A DNA stretch of 64,000 nucleotides. It comes from Haloplanus aerogenes (GTDB taxonomy: Archaea; Halobacteriota; Halobacteria; Halobacteriales; Haloferacaceae). Numbering within the stretch: the stretch's first letter is position 1; every line of letters starts with the position of its first letter. The stretch covers positions 1,054,001 through 1,118,000 of the forward strand of contig NZ_CP034145.1 in NCBI RefSeq assembly GCF_003856835.1. The letters are read 5' to 3'. The notes beneath the pieces were generated by a model, which saw only the letters and a list, made by a program, of their open reading frames with translations, was not told where the DNA came from and made no database searches. Below, piece by piece: positions 37,001-44,943 of this stretch. The position numbers and the translations under genes are program-made.

Positions 37001-37433
37001 CGTCGCGAATCTGTCCCACGTCGCGGGGCGTCTGCGTGCAAATCTTCGTTAGCTCTTCACCACGGATGCTCTCGTAGCCCGGTTCCGTTCGCGTGATCAC
37101 GTCGCGGTCGAGGTCGTCGTCGTCGAGACTCGCCGTCGGCGCGTAGAAGTACGGCTCGAAACCCAGTACGCGGACGTGTTCGGCCGTGCCGTCGGGCGTC
37201 CGGCCGAAGAGGTGAACGACGGGGTACTCGTCGCTTCCCTGCCCTTCGACGGTGTAGTCGACCTGCGTGACCGCGAGGTCGACGGTGCCGTCGGGGTCGG
37301 GGAACTTCAGTTCCGCCGCGTCGATCACCTCGCTGACGGACTGTGCGGCGTCGCCCGCGACGGCGACCGCCTCAGCGTCGGGTCTCTCGGAGTCTTCCGT
37401 ATCCCAAGACCCGGTGAGTTCGGTCTGAGTCAT
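31002..37433 (-). CDS. polB: Family B replicative DNA polymerase with three inteins
   Basis: The translated precursor is 2143 residues; without the inteins the mature polymerase is 895, normal for haloarchaeal PolB. It has an exonuclease domain (DIEVDD exo I), and the polymerase motifs are split: motif A SLYPMCM, motif B QAVKVIMN-SLYG, motif C GD-TDSVM. The three inteins sit at residues 488-889, 977-1387 and 1436-1870, each directly at one of these catalytic motifs. PolB is a main replication polymerase of haloarchaea and removing inteins by protein splicing is required for activity. Start MTQTELTG at 37433 was chosen over a 24-residue upstream extension without support. The divergent neighbour at 37574 probably shares the promoter region. 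On the other side the suf operon follows 104 bases after the stop. Confidence 0.93.
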   Translation of the reverse strand: MTQTELTGSWDTEDSERPDAEAVAVAGDAAQSVSEVIDAAELKFPDPDGTVDLAVTQVDYTVEGQGSDEYPVVHLFGRTPDGTAEHVRVLGFEPYFYAPTASLDDDDLDRDVITRTEPGYESIRGEELTKICTQTPRDVGQIRDEFDHFEADILFPNRLLIDKDIGSGVRVPVRRLESGSIQIPHSEIEAVEVPTDLRVNTFDIEVDDRSGFPEEGEEPIICLTSHDSRRDEYVVWLYEAPEGDGTTPDGLDDYEGLDEVDADVRAFDSEAAMLDAFLTYIERTDPDVLTGWNFEDFDAPYFIDRLEVLGKRPDVDRNLNPDRLSRVGEVWRSDWGGPTIKGRVVFDLLYAYKRTQFTELESYRLDAVGEQELGAGKERYTGDIGDLWEQDPERLLEYNLRDVELCVELDRKRDIISFWDEVRTFVGCKLEDAPTPGDAVDVYVLHKVHGEFALPSKGRADAEDYEGGAVFDPITGIKENVSVLDLKCFSGDTDVVTPEGEKNITELEVGDPVYTLNPDTFECEIKPVEETHQYENRFGELHHLSGNTHDLKITENHRLLYSKERGWDDQTPADFQFDEYRSIPEYERFAFPQHQPMSGRSPETFDLIDEVDDGNVVVYFDDDLRSFQASMPDAVTDALDLVHGSSAAMGLQRAVGKYLIPVEVYRTHRAVIDEYADEVFLKYGTQHRETPLSFEMTDWLAFLGWFVTEGSVDRAGNRITIHQDGEKEREAIRSLLDRMGINYNADDRGVNISNRYLRTWLVDNCGDGYADKRLPDWVFGLDGELLEILLDTMIRGDGSRTESGLGKFWTKSDDLKDGFVDIAIRCGHKPTVSKQSDGTWYVSAGKRGSFKKSTNATVEEHDGDVYCVTAADNHVILAGRNGNYQWVGQSLYPMCMVTINASPETKVDPTDYDGDTYHAPNGTHFRKEPDGVIREMVDELLEEREEKKAERNDHDPGSEGYEQYDREQQAVKVIMNCFTPDTDVLTPDGVRNIRDLAVGDEVYSLDPETLRMEVKPVTETHAYPDYRGELVDIETSKVDFSVTPNHRMLVRKDDTNGESWDEFEFVEAGDLNESSHYELPHGWDGPDGERLEAVDLTDLLDGEYEVWANNDVHGHTLAAEVGYYPDKVVKNDIGETGYVFSAAEFEEHREYLDDHCSEFYVHAERGRKWIPRFYDGDDFLDLLAWYITEGSVYTSEDEQYGEKFRGSATTIQLAQEAIADGGEGDDHAAIGDLLDRLGVDYYVDDRCYQFTSQLLGRWLEDICGENSFEKRIPELVFEASRAQKERFLDTLIAGNGDRQVNSWRYSTSSDRLRDDVLRLCAHLGLTASYNQDSGSWRIYCTEDAKNSFRMHRSGGRSTANDGAYCVTVDDNNTLLAGRNGKFQFVGQSLYGVLGWDRFRLYDREMGAAVTATGRDVIEYTESAADEIGHEVVYGDSVTGDRPVVARDPDGRMRIASIEALFEYAKSSAGSVVLITTDGGSAASTSAGKDRRQLDGWDALSLNADGEPEWQPITQVIRHKTDKPVVNVQHKFGESTTTRDHSFIVEDDGEFVEASPEALDEPLRIPGVPSLDTIDSIDVYEVLQGYTREYEDGRSVGSENAERKVKRVHANDEYVWFGHEHHGALDSTIKVQRHIDFDSEDGAALVRLLAAYVTEGSASTAETASGKFGASIAESRRDWLAGLKSDYERLFEDATVSITASDSNDERTIRDGDTEINYDDRTLKLQMMNELSAVFFREFAGQISRGKRIPWFVFHLPDELQASFVEILVEGDGSREFPRYSEEYAERNFDYETTSRELSAGLSMLLTQRDRKHSLKYRDSKGSYTIRTCDFYRSGRDPVVNETSHDGYVYDLSVAKNQNFVDAVGGIVLHNTDSVMLELGPDIDTEDAIEQSLDIEEHINDSYDEFALEELNAHHHRFQIEFEKLYRRFFQAGKKKRYAGHIVWKEGKHVDDIDITGFEYKRSDIAPITKEVQRQVIEMIVTGDDVDDIEEYVHDVIEDFEAGNVDLDDVGIPGGIGKRLGAYDTDTAQVRGAKYANHLLGTNFQRGSKPKRLYLKKVHPEFFRRLEDEEGFDPQADSLYAAFKRDPDVICFEYADQVPDAFEIDWDKMLEKTLKGPIERIIEALGLSWDEVKSGQRQTGLGQF
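31824..33128 (-). mobile_element. PolB intein 3 (at motif C, VVYGD | TDSV)
   Basis: A 435-residue intein, residues 1436-1870. It begins with Ser (SVTGDRPVVARDPDGRM), has block B STTTRDHSF, two LAGLIDADG motifs (RLLAAYVTEGSAS and SFVEILVEGDGS) and ends VYDLSVAKNQNFVDAVGGIVLHN, a standard HN ending, with Thr at +1. The Ser1 start is less common than Cys but well known at this site. The endonuclease motifs look complete. Confidence 0.9.
33273..34505 (-). mobile_element. PolB intein 2 (at motif B, KVIMN | SLYG), endonuclease probably impaired
   Basis: A 411-residue intein, residues 977-1387. Block A is CFTPDTDVLTPDGVRNI, block B is FSVTPNHRML, the C-terminal block ends GRNGKFQFVGQ then Ser+1, again Gln rather than Asn. 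The first LAGLIDADG motif is LLAWYITEGSVY; the second reads LDTLIAGNGDR, with Asn where the catalytic Asp is expected. Splicing blocks look intact, so the protein should still splice even if homing is lost. Confidence 0.88.
34767..35972 (-). mobile_element. PolB intein 1 (at motif A, LDLK | SLYP)
   Basis: A 402-residue intein, precursor residues 488-889. Block A starts CFSGDTDVVTPEGEKNI (Cys1), block B is LKITENHRLL, and two LAGLIDADG-type motifs follow (LGWFVTEGS and LLDTMIRGDGS), giving a homing endonuclease. It ends DNHVILAGRNGNYQWVGQ with Ser at +1, so the last intein residue is Gln where most inteins have Asn and the usual penultimate His is absent. Splicing with Gln occurs in some archaeal inteins (for example PolII of Pyrococcus). 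Boundaries are read from flanking conserved polymerase residues. Confidence 0.9.
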
Positions 37434-37573
37434 GCCGCTCCCTTCGGCACTCCCCGGTAAAAACCCAGCCACTCGACCCGCCGACCGACTCGGCGTGACT
37501 CGCACCGTGTCTCCGAAACACTGTCACGACAACAAGACATATACCATGTCATTTCATACCACAGGGCGTGACG

Positions 37574-37753
37574 ATGTCCGACCACGTCGATGCAGGCCGG
37601 TGGGACAGTGCGGACGCTCGGCGTCCGGATCACGACGGTATCGACACCGTCGAAGCGTACGAAGTCGAAGACGGGACCGTACTCTATGACGCGGAGAACC
37701 CGCTCGCGTGGGTGGAATCCTCGGCTGCGGTGCCGATTCGCGAACTCGCGTAA
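37574..37753 (+). CDS. Small conserved haloarchaeal protein beside polB
   Basis: A 59-residue acidic protein (VEAYEVEDGTVLYDAENPLAWVE is its core). Similar small proteins sit beside polB in other haloarchaea, as far as I recall. Start ATG at 37574 was preferred over the GTG at 37568. No membrane segment or known motif is seen, so no function can be given. It is transcribed away from polB. Confidence 0.7.
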   Translation: MSDHVDAGRWDSADARRPDHDGIDTVEAYEVEDGTVLYDAENPLAWVESSAAVPIRELA

Positions 37754-37798
37754 GCTGCCAACCGAACCCTTTTCTCGCTTCGTTCGCTCTCCCCGAGC

Positions 37799-38152
37799 GT
37801 GTTCGACCCGTGGCCGGACGAACCCGAGGAGCCGAACCCGGAGTCGCGCTGGGACGATCCCGAGCGTGACCTGCCACGTGATCTGACGCCCGATATCGAC
37901 GAGGAAGACGTCGATCCCGAGATTCTGGAGACGTTCTGGCGGAGCGTCGTCCTCGCCAACATCGCCCTCTTCGGTCTCTCACTCGGTCCGATGCTCGTTT
38001 ACTTCCGCGGCCAGTGGCTGTGGGGCGGCGCCGCCATCGCCCTCGGCGCCGTCGCTGGCCTCCGGGTGTACCACCACTACCGCGCGTTTCAGGACCGGCA
38101 CGTGGACGGCGAAGACGACGACGCGACCGACACCGCCGAACGGAACGCCTGA
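37799..38152 (+). CDS. Small membrane protein, two transmembrane segments
   Basis: 117 residues starting with GTG at 37799. The first 45 residues are acidic and Pro-rich, then two hydrophobic segments (VVLANIALFGLSLGPMLVYF and GGAAIALGAVAGLRVY) form a short hairpin, and the tail is acidic. It resembles conserved haloarchaeal membrane proteins of unknown function. It follows the previous small gene by 45 bases in the same direction, so both may be in one transcript. Confidence 0.7.
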   Translation: MFDPWPDEPEEPNPESRWDDPERDLPRDLTPDIDEEDVDPEILETFWRSVVLANIALFGLSLGPMLVYFRGQWLWGGAAIALGAVAGLRVYHHYRAFQDRHVDGEDDDATDTAERNA

Positions 38153-38220
38153 TACTGTCAGCCGTACGCCGACACAGCCACAGCCGACAGTTTAACCCCT
38201 CCGCACACCTCCCCTCGACC

Positions 38221-38646
38221 ATGCGAACCGTTCGGGACGACGAGGGCGAACGCTACCTGCTCGTGAAGCGGTCGGCGGAGTCGAGTCTCGTCCGCGACCC
38301 CGACACTGGGAGCGAACAGTACCTGGCGAACGCCGACCTCACCGTCGACGACGAGGCGGCGGCGCTGTCGACGGCCGCCGGCGCCGTGCCCGCGTCGGTC
38401 CGGCGGGTCCTCACCGCGACGCCCAACGACCGAGCCCTCGGCCTCCTCGTGGAACTCGTGGATCGTGGCCCCGTCGGCGTGCGGACGCTCCTCGACGCCT
38501 ACGACCTCTGCGAGAGCGACCTCCACGGCCTGCTGGCGGAGTTCCGGGCGGCCGGCCTGATCGACGAGACGCGCGTGGCCGGCGAGCGTGGGTACGAGGC
38601 GACCGAGACGACGCAGGACGCCATCGCACGCCTGCGGTCGGCGTAA
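38221..38646 (+). CDS. Winged-helix-like protein convergent with rad50
   Basis: 141 residues. The N-terminal half (MRTVRDDEGERYLLVKRSAESSLVRDP) is a short beta-rich part typical of a family of haloarchaeal proteins next to rad50; the C-terminal half (ALGLLVELVDRGPVGVRTLLDAYDLCESDLHGLLAEFRAAGLI) looks like a winged helix. The start at 38221 excludes 69 residues of an upstream open frame. It ends directly next to the rad50 stop, on the opposite strand. A DNA-binding or regulatory role is inferred. Confidence 0.75.
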   Translation: MRTVRDDEGERYLLVKRSAESSLVRDPDTGSEQYLANADLTVDDEAAALSTAAGAVPASVRRVLTATPNDRALGLLVELVDRGPVGVRTLLDAYDLCESDLHGLLAEFRAAGLIDETRVAGERGYEATETTQDAIARLRSA

Positions 38647-41352
38647 CTAGTCGGATTCGCCGGCGCCGGCCCCCGCGTCGGCCGCCGCCTCGATCCCCGT
38701 GACGGCCGACGGCTCCGACCGCGACACCGTCGAGCGATTCGTCCGCGGGTTCTTCTCGACGCGCACGAGGTCGTCCGCTGCGCCGACGAGTTCCTCGTCG
38801 TGGCTGACGATGACGATCTGTGCCACGCCCAGATCACGCATCTCTGCGACCAGATCGACCAGCCGGGAGACGTGGCCCGAATCGAGGAAGACGGTGGGCT
38901 CGTCGAGGATGAGCGGCGGCATCGGTGCCGATCCGTCGATCCCCTCGGCCAGCAGGCGGTAGATCGCACACCGCAGGCTGAGGTTGAACAGGGCGCGCTC
39001 GCCGCCCGAGAGTTGCGTCGGATCGAGTTCGCTCCCGTCTTTCTGGACGACCGAGAGTTCGTAGTCGCCGTCGAGACGGAGGTGGGCGTAGGCGTCGTTG
39101 CCGTAGACGAGGTCGAACGTCTCGTTCAGGAGGCGTTCGAGCGTCTCGACGTTGCGCTGGCGGAGTTCCGCGCGCAGGTCGCCGTACATCGCCTCGAGGC
39201 GTTCGGCCTCCTCGTGGAGGGAGTCGAGCGCGTCGACCCGCTCCGCGAGGTCGTCACGCTCTGCCCGCAGTGACTCCAGCGATTCGATTTCGCTCCGAAC
39301 GCCGCCGATCTTCGTCTGCACCTCGTCGCGCTTCTCGGCGAGCGCGTCGAGTTCCGCGTCGACGTTCTCCAGATACTCCTCGGCGTCTGTCTTCCGCTCG
39401 CGGGCCGTCTCGATGGCGTCCTCGTCGACGGCGTCGCGGAGGTCGTCCCGGCGCTCGCGCTTCTCCGCCAGCCGTTCCCGGCGCTCGTCGTTCGTCTCCG
39501 CGATGCTCGCGGCCTGTTCGCGGCGGCGCTCGATCTCGTCTTCGAGGTCGGCGATCCGGTCGAGGCGCTCCGCGACCGCGTCGACGCGCTCCCGCGTCTC
39601 GGCGAGCGCCTCTAGGTCGGCGGTCAGCTCCTCGACCCGTGCCTCGGCTTCCTCGGCTTCCTCCCGTTTTGCAGCCGCCACCTCGCGCGTCTCGCTCGCC
39701 TGCTCGCGCAGGTCGTCGGCCTCCGACGCCCGCTCATCGGCTTCATCGCGTTTCTCCGCGGCCGTCTCGCGTTTCGCCGTCACGCGCTCTTCTAGCCGAT
39801 TCCGCTCGCTCTCGATGTCGGCCAGCCGGTCCTCCACCTCGACCAGCGCGTCGAGCGTTTCGATCCGGTCGTCGAGATCCGCGACCGTCTCGCGGGCGTC
39901 GGTCAGGTCGGCCTCCAGTTCCGACACTCGCTCGCGGTGGTCCTCGGGGTCGGCGTGGGGTGCGTCGTCGACCGGCTGACCGCACTCGGGACATTTGCCG
40001 GCCGCCAGCAACTCCTCCGCCTCGGCGACGCGCTCCCGTGCTGACTCCAGTTTGGCCTCCAGTTCCGCGGCGCGCTCGCCGGCCTCGCCCCGGCGGTCAC
40101 GCAGGTCAGCCAGCCGATCCGCGGCCTCGCCGCGGTCGACGGGGGCGTCGTCGAAGCGAGCGGCCAGATCGGCGGCTTCCTCGGCCAACTCGGCGAGGGC
40201 TTCCTCGTGTTCCTCGGCCACCGCTTCGGCCTCGTCGGCCTCGGCCCGGAGTTCCTCGGCCCGCGAGTCCCTTCGGTCGGCGCGGTTGGCGAGGTCGTCG
40301 GCCTTCTCGGCGAGGTTGGTCGCTTGGTTGCGGAGGCCCGTCGCGGACGCGTTCGACTCGGTTCGCTCCTCGCGGAGCCGTTCCTCGCGCTCGTCCAGTT
40401 CGGCACGGCGGGCCTCGACGGCCGCCTCGGTCGCCGCGTCCAGTCCCGCCGCGTCGAGGCGGTCCTCGACCTCCGTCTCTAACTCCGCGATCCGGTCGCG
40501 CGCCTCGCCGATCCGCTCCTGTAACGCCTCGCGCTCGGATTCGGCCTCCCGGATCGCCGCCTCCAGCTCCTCGATGTCCGCTTCGATCGAGTCGAGGTCG
40601 GCGCGTTTCTCCTCGTACTCCTCCAGCACCGACTCGGCCTCGTCTTTCGTCCGTTCGGCCTTCTCGCGCTGGTCCTCGTAGTGGTCGATCTTCGCGTCGA
40701 TGTCGGCGAGCGTCGATTCGAGGTCGTCGAGCGCGCCGTAGAGATTTCGCTCCTCTTTCGCCTCGATCTGTGACTCTACCTTCCGGAGTTCGCCCCGCTT
40801 CTCGGTGCGCACGTCCTCGACGCCGAGTCGCGCCTCGCCTGCCCGGTCGCGGTACTCCTCCAGTCGACCCAACTGGAGGAGGTCGTCGATCACGTCCTGT
40901 CGCTGGGACGGCGAGGCGTTGATCAACTGGTTCACCTCGCCCTGCCGGACGTACGCACAGTTGACGAACGCCTCCGCGTCCATCCGGAGCAGGTCGACGA
41001 CGAACGCCCGCACGTCGCGTGCGCCCTCGACCGTCGCGTCCGGCCCCTCCAGCGTGCAGTCGGCGGTCGTCGTCCGCTCGCCCGACGCGCGGAGACGGCG
41101 GTGGACGTGGTACGACGCGTCCGCGTGGGTGAAGTGGAGGTCGATCTCGGCTTCCTCGGTGCCGTTCGTGATCACGTCGTCGAGGGTGCCCTCCAGCGCC
41201 TTCGAACCGTAGAGCGCGAAGAAACACGCCTCCAGCAGCGACGACTTCCCGCTCCCGTTGAGGCCGTGGATGACGGTCACGCCGTCACGCAGATCGAGGT
41301 CGGCGTCCGCGTACGGGCGAAAGTTCCGCAGGCGGATGCGGTCGAACTTCAC
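38647..41352 (-). CDS. rad50: Rad50 DNA repair ATPase
   Basis: A 901-residue SMC-like ATPase. Walker A is GLNGSGKSS (30-38), long coiled coils extend from about 180 to 720, the zinc hook CPEC sits at 454-457 in the middle, the signature is LSGGERALF and Walker B is [11 protein letters not shown]. The coiled coils are extremely rich in Glu, Arg and Ala. Rad50 with Mre11 binds and processes DNA double-strand breaks. Its start overlaps the mre11 stop by four bases, so the two are an operon mre11-rad50. The DNA is unusually GC-rich and repetitive in this region, which makes many false open frames on the other strand. Confidence 0.95.
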   Translation of the reverse strand: MKFDRIRLRNFRPYADADLDLRDGVTVIHGLNGSGKSSLLEACFFALYGSKALEGTLDDVITNGTEEAEIDLHFTHADASYHVHRRLRASGERTTTADCTLEGPDATVEGARDVRAFVVDLLRMDAEAFVNCAYVRQGEVNQLINASPSQRQDVIDDLLQLGRLEEYRDRAGEARLGVEDVRTEKRGELRKVESQIEAKEERNLYGALDDLESTLADIDAKIDHYEDQREKAERTKDEAESVLEEYEEKRADLDSIEADIEELEAAIREAESEREALQERIGEARDRIAELETEVEDRLDAAGLDAATEAAVEARRAELDEREERLREERTESNASATGLRNQATNLAEKADDLANRADRRDSRAEELRAEADEAEAVAEEHEEALAELAEEAADLAARFDDAPVDRGEAADRLADLRDRRGEAGERAAELEAKLESARERVAEAEELLAAGKCPECGQPVDDAPHADPEDHRERVSELEADLTDARETVADLDDRIETLDALVEVEDRLADIESERNRLEERVTAKRETAAEKRDEADERASEADDLREQASETREVAAAKREEAEEAEARVEELTADLEALAETRERVDAVAERLDRIADLEDEIERRREQAASIAETNDERRERLAEKRERRDDLRDAVDEDAIETARERKTDAEEYLENVDAELDALAEKRDEVQTKIGGVRSEIESLESLRAERDDLAERVDALDSLHEEAERLEAMYGDLRAELRQRNVETLERLLNETFDLVYGNDAYAHLRLDGDYELSVVQKDGSELDPTQLSGGERALFNLSLRCAIYRLLAEGIDGSAPMPPLILDEPTVFLDSGHVSRLVDLVAEMRDLGVAQIVIVSHDEELVGAADDLVRVEKNPRTNRSTVSRSEPSAVTGIEAAADAGAGAGESD

Positions 41353-42668
41353 AGGTAGTCCTCCATGGAGACCTGTTCGTCGGCGTCCGTGTCCGCCTCC
41401 ACGTCCGTCTCGGGCTCCGTGTCCGTGGCCCGCCCGTCGTCGACGGACTGCTTGTCGGCGTCGTCGCTATCCTCGGCGTCGCCGCCGTCCACCGTCGACA
41501 GACCGTCGAGCGCGTCGTCGGCCACCGCGTCGCCGACGGCCGACGCGACCCGCTCGCGGACGTTCGAATCGGCCACCGCGTCGTCGCGGACCGTCTCGTC
41601 CAGCCGGCGGCCGAGCGAGGAGAGATCCATCTCGCGGACGCGCTCGCGGACGGCCGCGTCGGGATCGGCGAAATCGACAGCAGGAACGTCGTCGACCGTG
41701 TCGCCGCCGACCGCGCGGTGGTCGGTGACGCGGGCGAGGAGGGCGCCCGCCTCGACGGCCGCGTCCTCGATCGCCGCAGGCGTGACGGGGTCGCCGTCGC
41801 CGGTGATCGTCACCACCGCGACGGCGTCCGAGAGGTCGTGTTCGCGCACGCGCTCGCGGACCCGTTCGACACCCTCGCCCTCGGCCAGCTCCACGTCGAC
41901 GAAGGCGAAGGGGCGGGTGTCGAGCGACCGGCGTCGGATGTCGACCGTGGCGTCGCCGCTCGCATCGGGGCCGAACTCGACGAGGTTGTAGCCGCGCGCG
42001 TCGCGTTCGTCCGCGCTCGCGCGTTCGGTCGATCCGCAGTAGGTTACCCACGTGCCCTCGACCTGCGCCGTGTCGGGGACGTGGTTGTCGCCGAGCAACA
42101 CCGCATCGAAGTCGACGCTAGCGGCGTCGAGCAGTTCTTCGGTGTCCCAGTCGGCGTGGGCGAAGGGAGTGAAGAGCCCGTGAGCGACGAGCGCGGTCGC
42201 ACCTACGTCGTCGGGCGGCGAGGCGAAGTCGTAGTCGAGGTCGTCGCGCCGGGAACGGGGCACGTGATCCAGCCCGTAGAAGGCCGTGTCGCCGACGACC
42301 GTCGGTTCGGCGCCGAGTCGGGTCGCCAGCCCGAGGTTCTCGAAGAGGTCGAGCCACTGGCTCCCCCGCGTCGCCTCGTGGTTGCCGACGATGGCGAGGA
42401 AGGGCACGTCGGCGGCGTCGAGACGGCGGAGGGCGGAGAGAACGCCCAGCAGGTCGGGGAGGTCGGGGCGACGGTCGTGAAAGAGGTCGCCGGCGTGGAC
42501 GAGTGCGTCGACAGCGTCGTCGGACTCCGTCCGACTGCCCGTCGAGCGTTGCTCGACGGCGTCGTCGACGACGGCCTCGAACGCGTCGAGGAAGTCCTGC
42601 CGGCGTTCCGGCGAGTGGTACTGCCGATACCCGACGTGGGTGTCGCCGGTGTGTATCACCCGTGTCAT
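41349..42668 (-). CDS. mre11: Mre11 DNA repair exonuclease
   Basis: 439 residues. Metallophosphoesterase motifs in order: [19 protein letters not shown] and later [13 protein letters not shown], all in the first 200 residues. The C-terminal 150 residues are acidic and linker-like, ending in a low-complexity run ([17 protein letters not shown]). With Rad50 it resects double-strand breaks. A 12-base perfect inverted repeat lies 77-108 bases upstream of its start. Confidence 0.95.
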   Translation of the reverse strand: MTRVIHTGDTHVGYRQYHSPERRQDFLDAFEAVVDDAVEQRSTGSRTESDDAVDALVHAGDLFHDRRPDLPDLLGVLSALRRLDAADVPFLAIVGNHEATRGSQWLDLFENLGLATRLGAEPTVVGDTAFYGLDHVPRSRRDDLDYDFASPPDDVGATALVAHGLFTPFAHADWDTEELLDAASVDFDAVLLGDNHVPDTAQVEGTWVTYCGSTERASADERDARGYNLVEFGPDASGDATVDIRRRSLDTRPFAFVDVELAEGEGVERVRERVREHDLSDAVAVVTITGDGDPVTPAAIEDAAVEAGALLARVTDHRAVGGDTVDDVPAVDFADPDAAVRERVREMDLSSLGRRLDETVRDDAVADSNVRERVASAVGDAVADDALDGLSTVDGGDAEDSDDADKQSVDDGRATDTEPETDVEADTDADEQVSMEDYL

Positions 42669-42744
42669 CGTGCCGAGCCTTGATTGTCACCACTCAAAAC
42701 CGTTCCGCGACCGGAGTGAAATAGGGAGTATCGGAAGTCATCAC

Positions 42745-42776
42745 AGATGCTCGCCGGGACGGTTCGGCGAGCATCT
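42745..42776. repeat. Perfect 12-base inverted repeat upstream of mre11
   Basis: Stem AGATGCTCGCCG / CGGCGAGCATCT with the 8-base loop GGACGGTT. It lies 20 bases past the stop of the gene at 42796-43071 and before mre11. It may be a terminator of the upstream pair or an operator; no oligo-T run is seen on either strand. Confidence 0.6.
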
Positions 42777-42795
42777 ATGGACAGTTACGATACCC

Positions 42796-43071
42796 CTAAA
42801 AGTGGTCAACCGCGGCCCGTCGGCACCGCTCGATGGTCGCGAGGGCGTCACGCCCCCGACGAGCGGCCGCCCGGTCGCCGCGGCGGTCGGCGCGTTCGAT
42901 TGCCCGGCGGAGACGCGAAAGCCCACCGCCGTCGACGAAGGTGGCGGCGTCGCGCACGTCGTCGAGGGCCCTCGTCGCCTCGTCGATGGCGTCGTAGTCG
43001 GCCGGGGAAGCGGCGGGCTGTTCGTCGGTGGCGAGGGCGCGGAGCGCCGCGCGAACGTCGGCGTCGGTCAC
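42796..43071 (-). CDS. Small hypothetical protein between PAN regulator and mre11
   Basis: 91 residues, acidic N terminus and an Arg/Ala-rich C-terminal half with a probable helical hairpin. No known domain. It follows the winged-helix gene by 26 bases on the minus strand, so they are probably one operon. I recall similarly placed small genes in other haloarchaea. Confidence 0.65.
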   Translation of the reverse strand: MTDADVRAALRALATDEQPAASPADYDAIDEATRALDDVRDAATFVDGGGLSRLRRAIERADRRGDRAAARRGRDALATIERCRRAAVDHF

Positions 43072-43097
43072 GGGACGGGGTGGCCGCCCGCCCGGCC

Positions 43098-43358
43098 TTA
43101 AATCTTCAGCGAGTAGAGGCGCTTGCGCGCGTCGGAGAAGGAGAAGCGGGATTCGACCACGTCTTCGTCTTCAAGCCGCGTCAGCGCGTACCGGACCGTC
43201 CGCGGCGGCAGGAGCGTCTCCTCGGCCAACTGGCTCTGGCTCAGCGTCTCGTTGTAGTCGAGAACCTTCGCGACGAGTTTCGCACTCGGCGGAAGGTCGC
43301 GCACGTCGGCCCACCGATCCGATCCCGCGTCACGGGGAACTGCCTCGGTCGTACTCAT
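43098..43358 (-). CDS. MarR-like winged-helix transcriptional regulator
   Basis: 86 residues. The body (LPPSAKLVAKVLDYNETLSQSQLAEETLLPPRTVRYALTRLEDEDVVESRFSF-like order) is a plain winged-helix fold: the recognition helix is around LLPPRTVRYALTRLE and the wing ends RKRLYSLKI. It is divergent from panA, with a 141-base shared promoter region, so it could regulate panA; that is inference. The start ATG at 43358 has a good TATA-like sequence (AATAATATT) 27 bases upstream. Confidence 0.8.
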   Translation of the reverse strand: MSTTEAVPRDAGSDRWADVRDLPPSAKLVAKVLDYNETLSQSQLAEETLLPPRTVRYALTRLEDEDVVESRFSFSDARKRLYSLKI

Positions 43359-43499
43359 CCTACCTCACCGTCGGGCATACAGGATAATAATATTTGTTAT
43401 CGAGCTTGATGCACACTGGTTATCGTCGTGTGGCACGTGGTCACGGCGAACACCGTGTCTACCCGAAGTCTCTTATGAATCAGCGCCTTAAACCGGGTA

Positions 43500-44714
43500 A
43501 TGACCGACACTGTGGACGATGTCGACCTCCCGTACGACGAGGAGGCGGCGTCGCAGCAGGAAAAAATCGAGGCCCTCCGCGAGCGGCTCGATGTCTTGGA
43601 GGGACAGAACGAGGAGATGCGCGACAAGCTGCTGGACGCGAACGCTGAAAACAACAAGTACCAGCAGAAGCTCGAACGACTGACTCACGAGAACAAGAAG
43701 CTCAAGCAGTCGCCCCTGTTCGTCGCGACGGTGCAGGAAGTGAACGACGAGGGCGTCATCATCAAACAGCACGGCAACAACCAGGAGGCGCTGACCGAAG
43801 TCACCGACGAGATGCGGTCGGAACTCGAACCCGACTCCCGCGTCGCGGTGAACAACTCCCTCTCTATCGTCAAGCGCCTCGACAAGGAGACGGACGTGCG
43901 GGCCCGCGTGATGCAGGTCGACCACAGTCCCGACGTGAGCTACGAGGACATCGGCGGCCTCGAACAACAGATGCAGGAGGTGCGCGAGACGGTCGAGATG
44001 CCGCTCGACCGCCCCGAGATGTTCGAACAGGTCGGTATCGAACCGCCGTCGGGCGTCCTCCTCCACGGCCCGCCGGGGACCGGGAAGACGATGCTCGCGA
44101 AGGCCGTCGCCAACCAGACCGACGCCACCTTCATCAAGATGGCCGGCTCCGAACTCGTCCACAAGTTCATCGGGGAGGGCGCGAAACTCGTCCGCGACCT
44201 CTTCGAGGTGGCCCGCGAGAACGAGCCCGCCGTCCTCTTCATCGACGAAATCGACGCCATCGCGTCGAAGCGGACGGATTCGAAGACCTCCGGCGACGCC
44301 GAGGTCCAGCGGACGATGATGCAACTCCTCTCCGAGATGGACGGCTTCGAGGAGCGCGGCGACATCCGCATCATCGCGGCGACCAACCGCTTCGACATGC
44401 TCGATCCCGCGATCCTCCGCCCGGGCCGGTTCGACCGCCTCATCGAGGTGCCCAAGCCCGACGAGGCAGGGCGTGAGATCATCTTCAAGATCCACACCCG
44501 CGACATGAACGTCAACGACGACGTGGACTTCGAGGAACTGGCCGACATGGCCGACGACGCCTCCGGCGCCGACATCAAGGCCATCTGCACCGAGGCCGGG
44601 ATGTTCGCCATCCGCGACGACCGCACCGAGATCTACATGGACGACTTCGTCTCGGCGTGGGAGAAGATCCGCGCCGAATCGACCGACGACACTGCATCCC
44701 GCGCGTTCGCGTAG
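43500..44714 (+). CDS. panA: Proteasome-activating nucleotidase (PAN) AAA+ ATPase
   Basis: A 404-residue AAA+ ATPase. It has an N-terminal coiled coil (about 15-70), an OB-fold domain (70-130) and an AAA domain with Walker A GPPGTGKT (190-197), Walker B FIDEID (Asp249, Glu250), sensor 1 ATNRFDMLDPAILRPGRFDR and an arginine finger region. PAN unfolds substrates for the 20S proteasome. The C terminus is SRAFA, without a clear hydrophobic-Tyr-X motif. It has TATA-like TCTTATGA about 27 bases before the start, so a leaderless message is likely. Confidence 0.95.
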   Translation: MTDTVDDVDLPYDEEAASQQEKIEALRERLDVLEGQNEEMRDKLLDANAENNKYQQKLERLTHENKKLKQSPLFVATVQEVNDEGVIIKQHGNNQEALTEVTDEMRSELEPDSRVAVNNSLSIVKRLDKETDVRARVMQVDHSPDVSYEDIGGLEQQMQEVRETVEMPLDRPEMFEQVGIEPPSGVLLHGPPGTGKTMLAKAVANQTDATFIKMAGSELVHKFIGEGAKLVRDLFEVARENEPAVLFIDEIDAIASKRTDSKTSGDAEVQRTMMQLLSEMDGFEERGDIRIIAATNRFDMLDPAILRPGRFDRLIEVPKPDEAGREIIFKIHTRDMNVNDDVDFEELADMADDASGADIKAICTEAGMFAIRDDRTEIYMDDFVSAWEKIRAESTDDTASRAFA

Positions 44715-44726
44715 GCGAGCGCTTTT

Positions 44727-44846
44727 TTAGACGCCGAAGAGGACGTACGGTCCGATAAAGAGCAGGACGAACAGCGCGAGCAGCGCCACGAGATACGCGA
44801 TACCGGTGGCGGCGGCGGTGCGCCAGGCGGGATGTGAGACGGACAC
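44727..44846 (-). CDS. 39-residue single-span membrane protein
   Basis: A GTG-started product VSVSHPAWRTAAATGIAYLV... of 39 residues, mostly one hydrophobic helix (AYLVALLALFVLLFIGPY), ending VLFGV. Support: a TATA box CATATAATG at 44868-44879 ends about 26 bases before the GTG. It is convergent with panA and divergent from the DUF5796 gene. No function is known. Confidence 0.55.
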   Translation of the reverse strand: MSVSHPAWRTAAATGIAYLVALLALFVLLFIGPYVLFGV

Positions 44847-44867
44847 GCTGGATGGAAAGCACGACGC

Positions 44868-44879
44868 CCATATAATGGT
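44868..44879 (-). promoter_or_regulatory. TATA box of the 39-residue membrane protein
   Basis: Read on the minus strand as CCATTATATGGG, about 26 bases from the GTG at 44846; this spacing fits a leaderless transcript and is the main support for that small gene. Confidence 0.5.
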
Positions 44880-44943
44880 ATCCAAACGCGCCGCGACCGA
44901 CGCGTGACGCGACGTTTTTGCCGCGGCGGCCGATACTATCGGT

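Noticed and set aside
39270-40922. 550-residue Arg/Pro frame on the strand opposite rad50
   Set aside because: The antisense of Rad50's coiled-coil codons gives such frames; no motif supports it.
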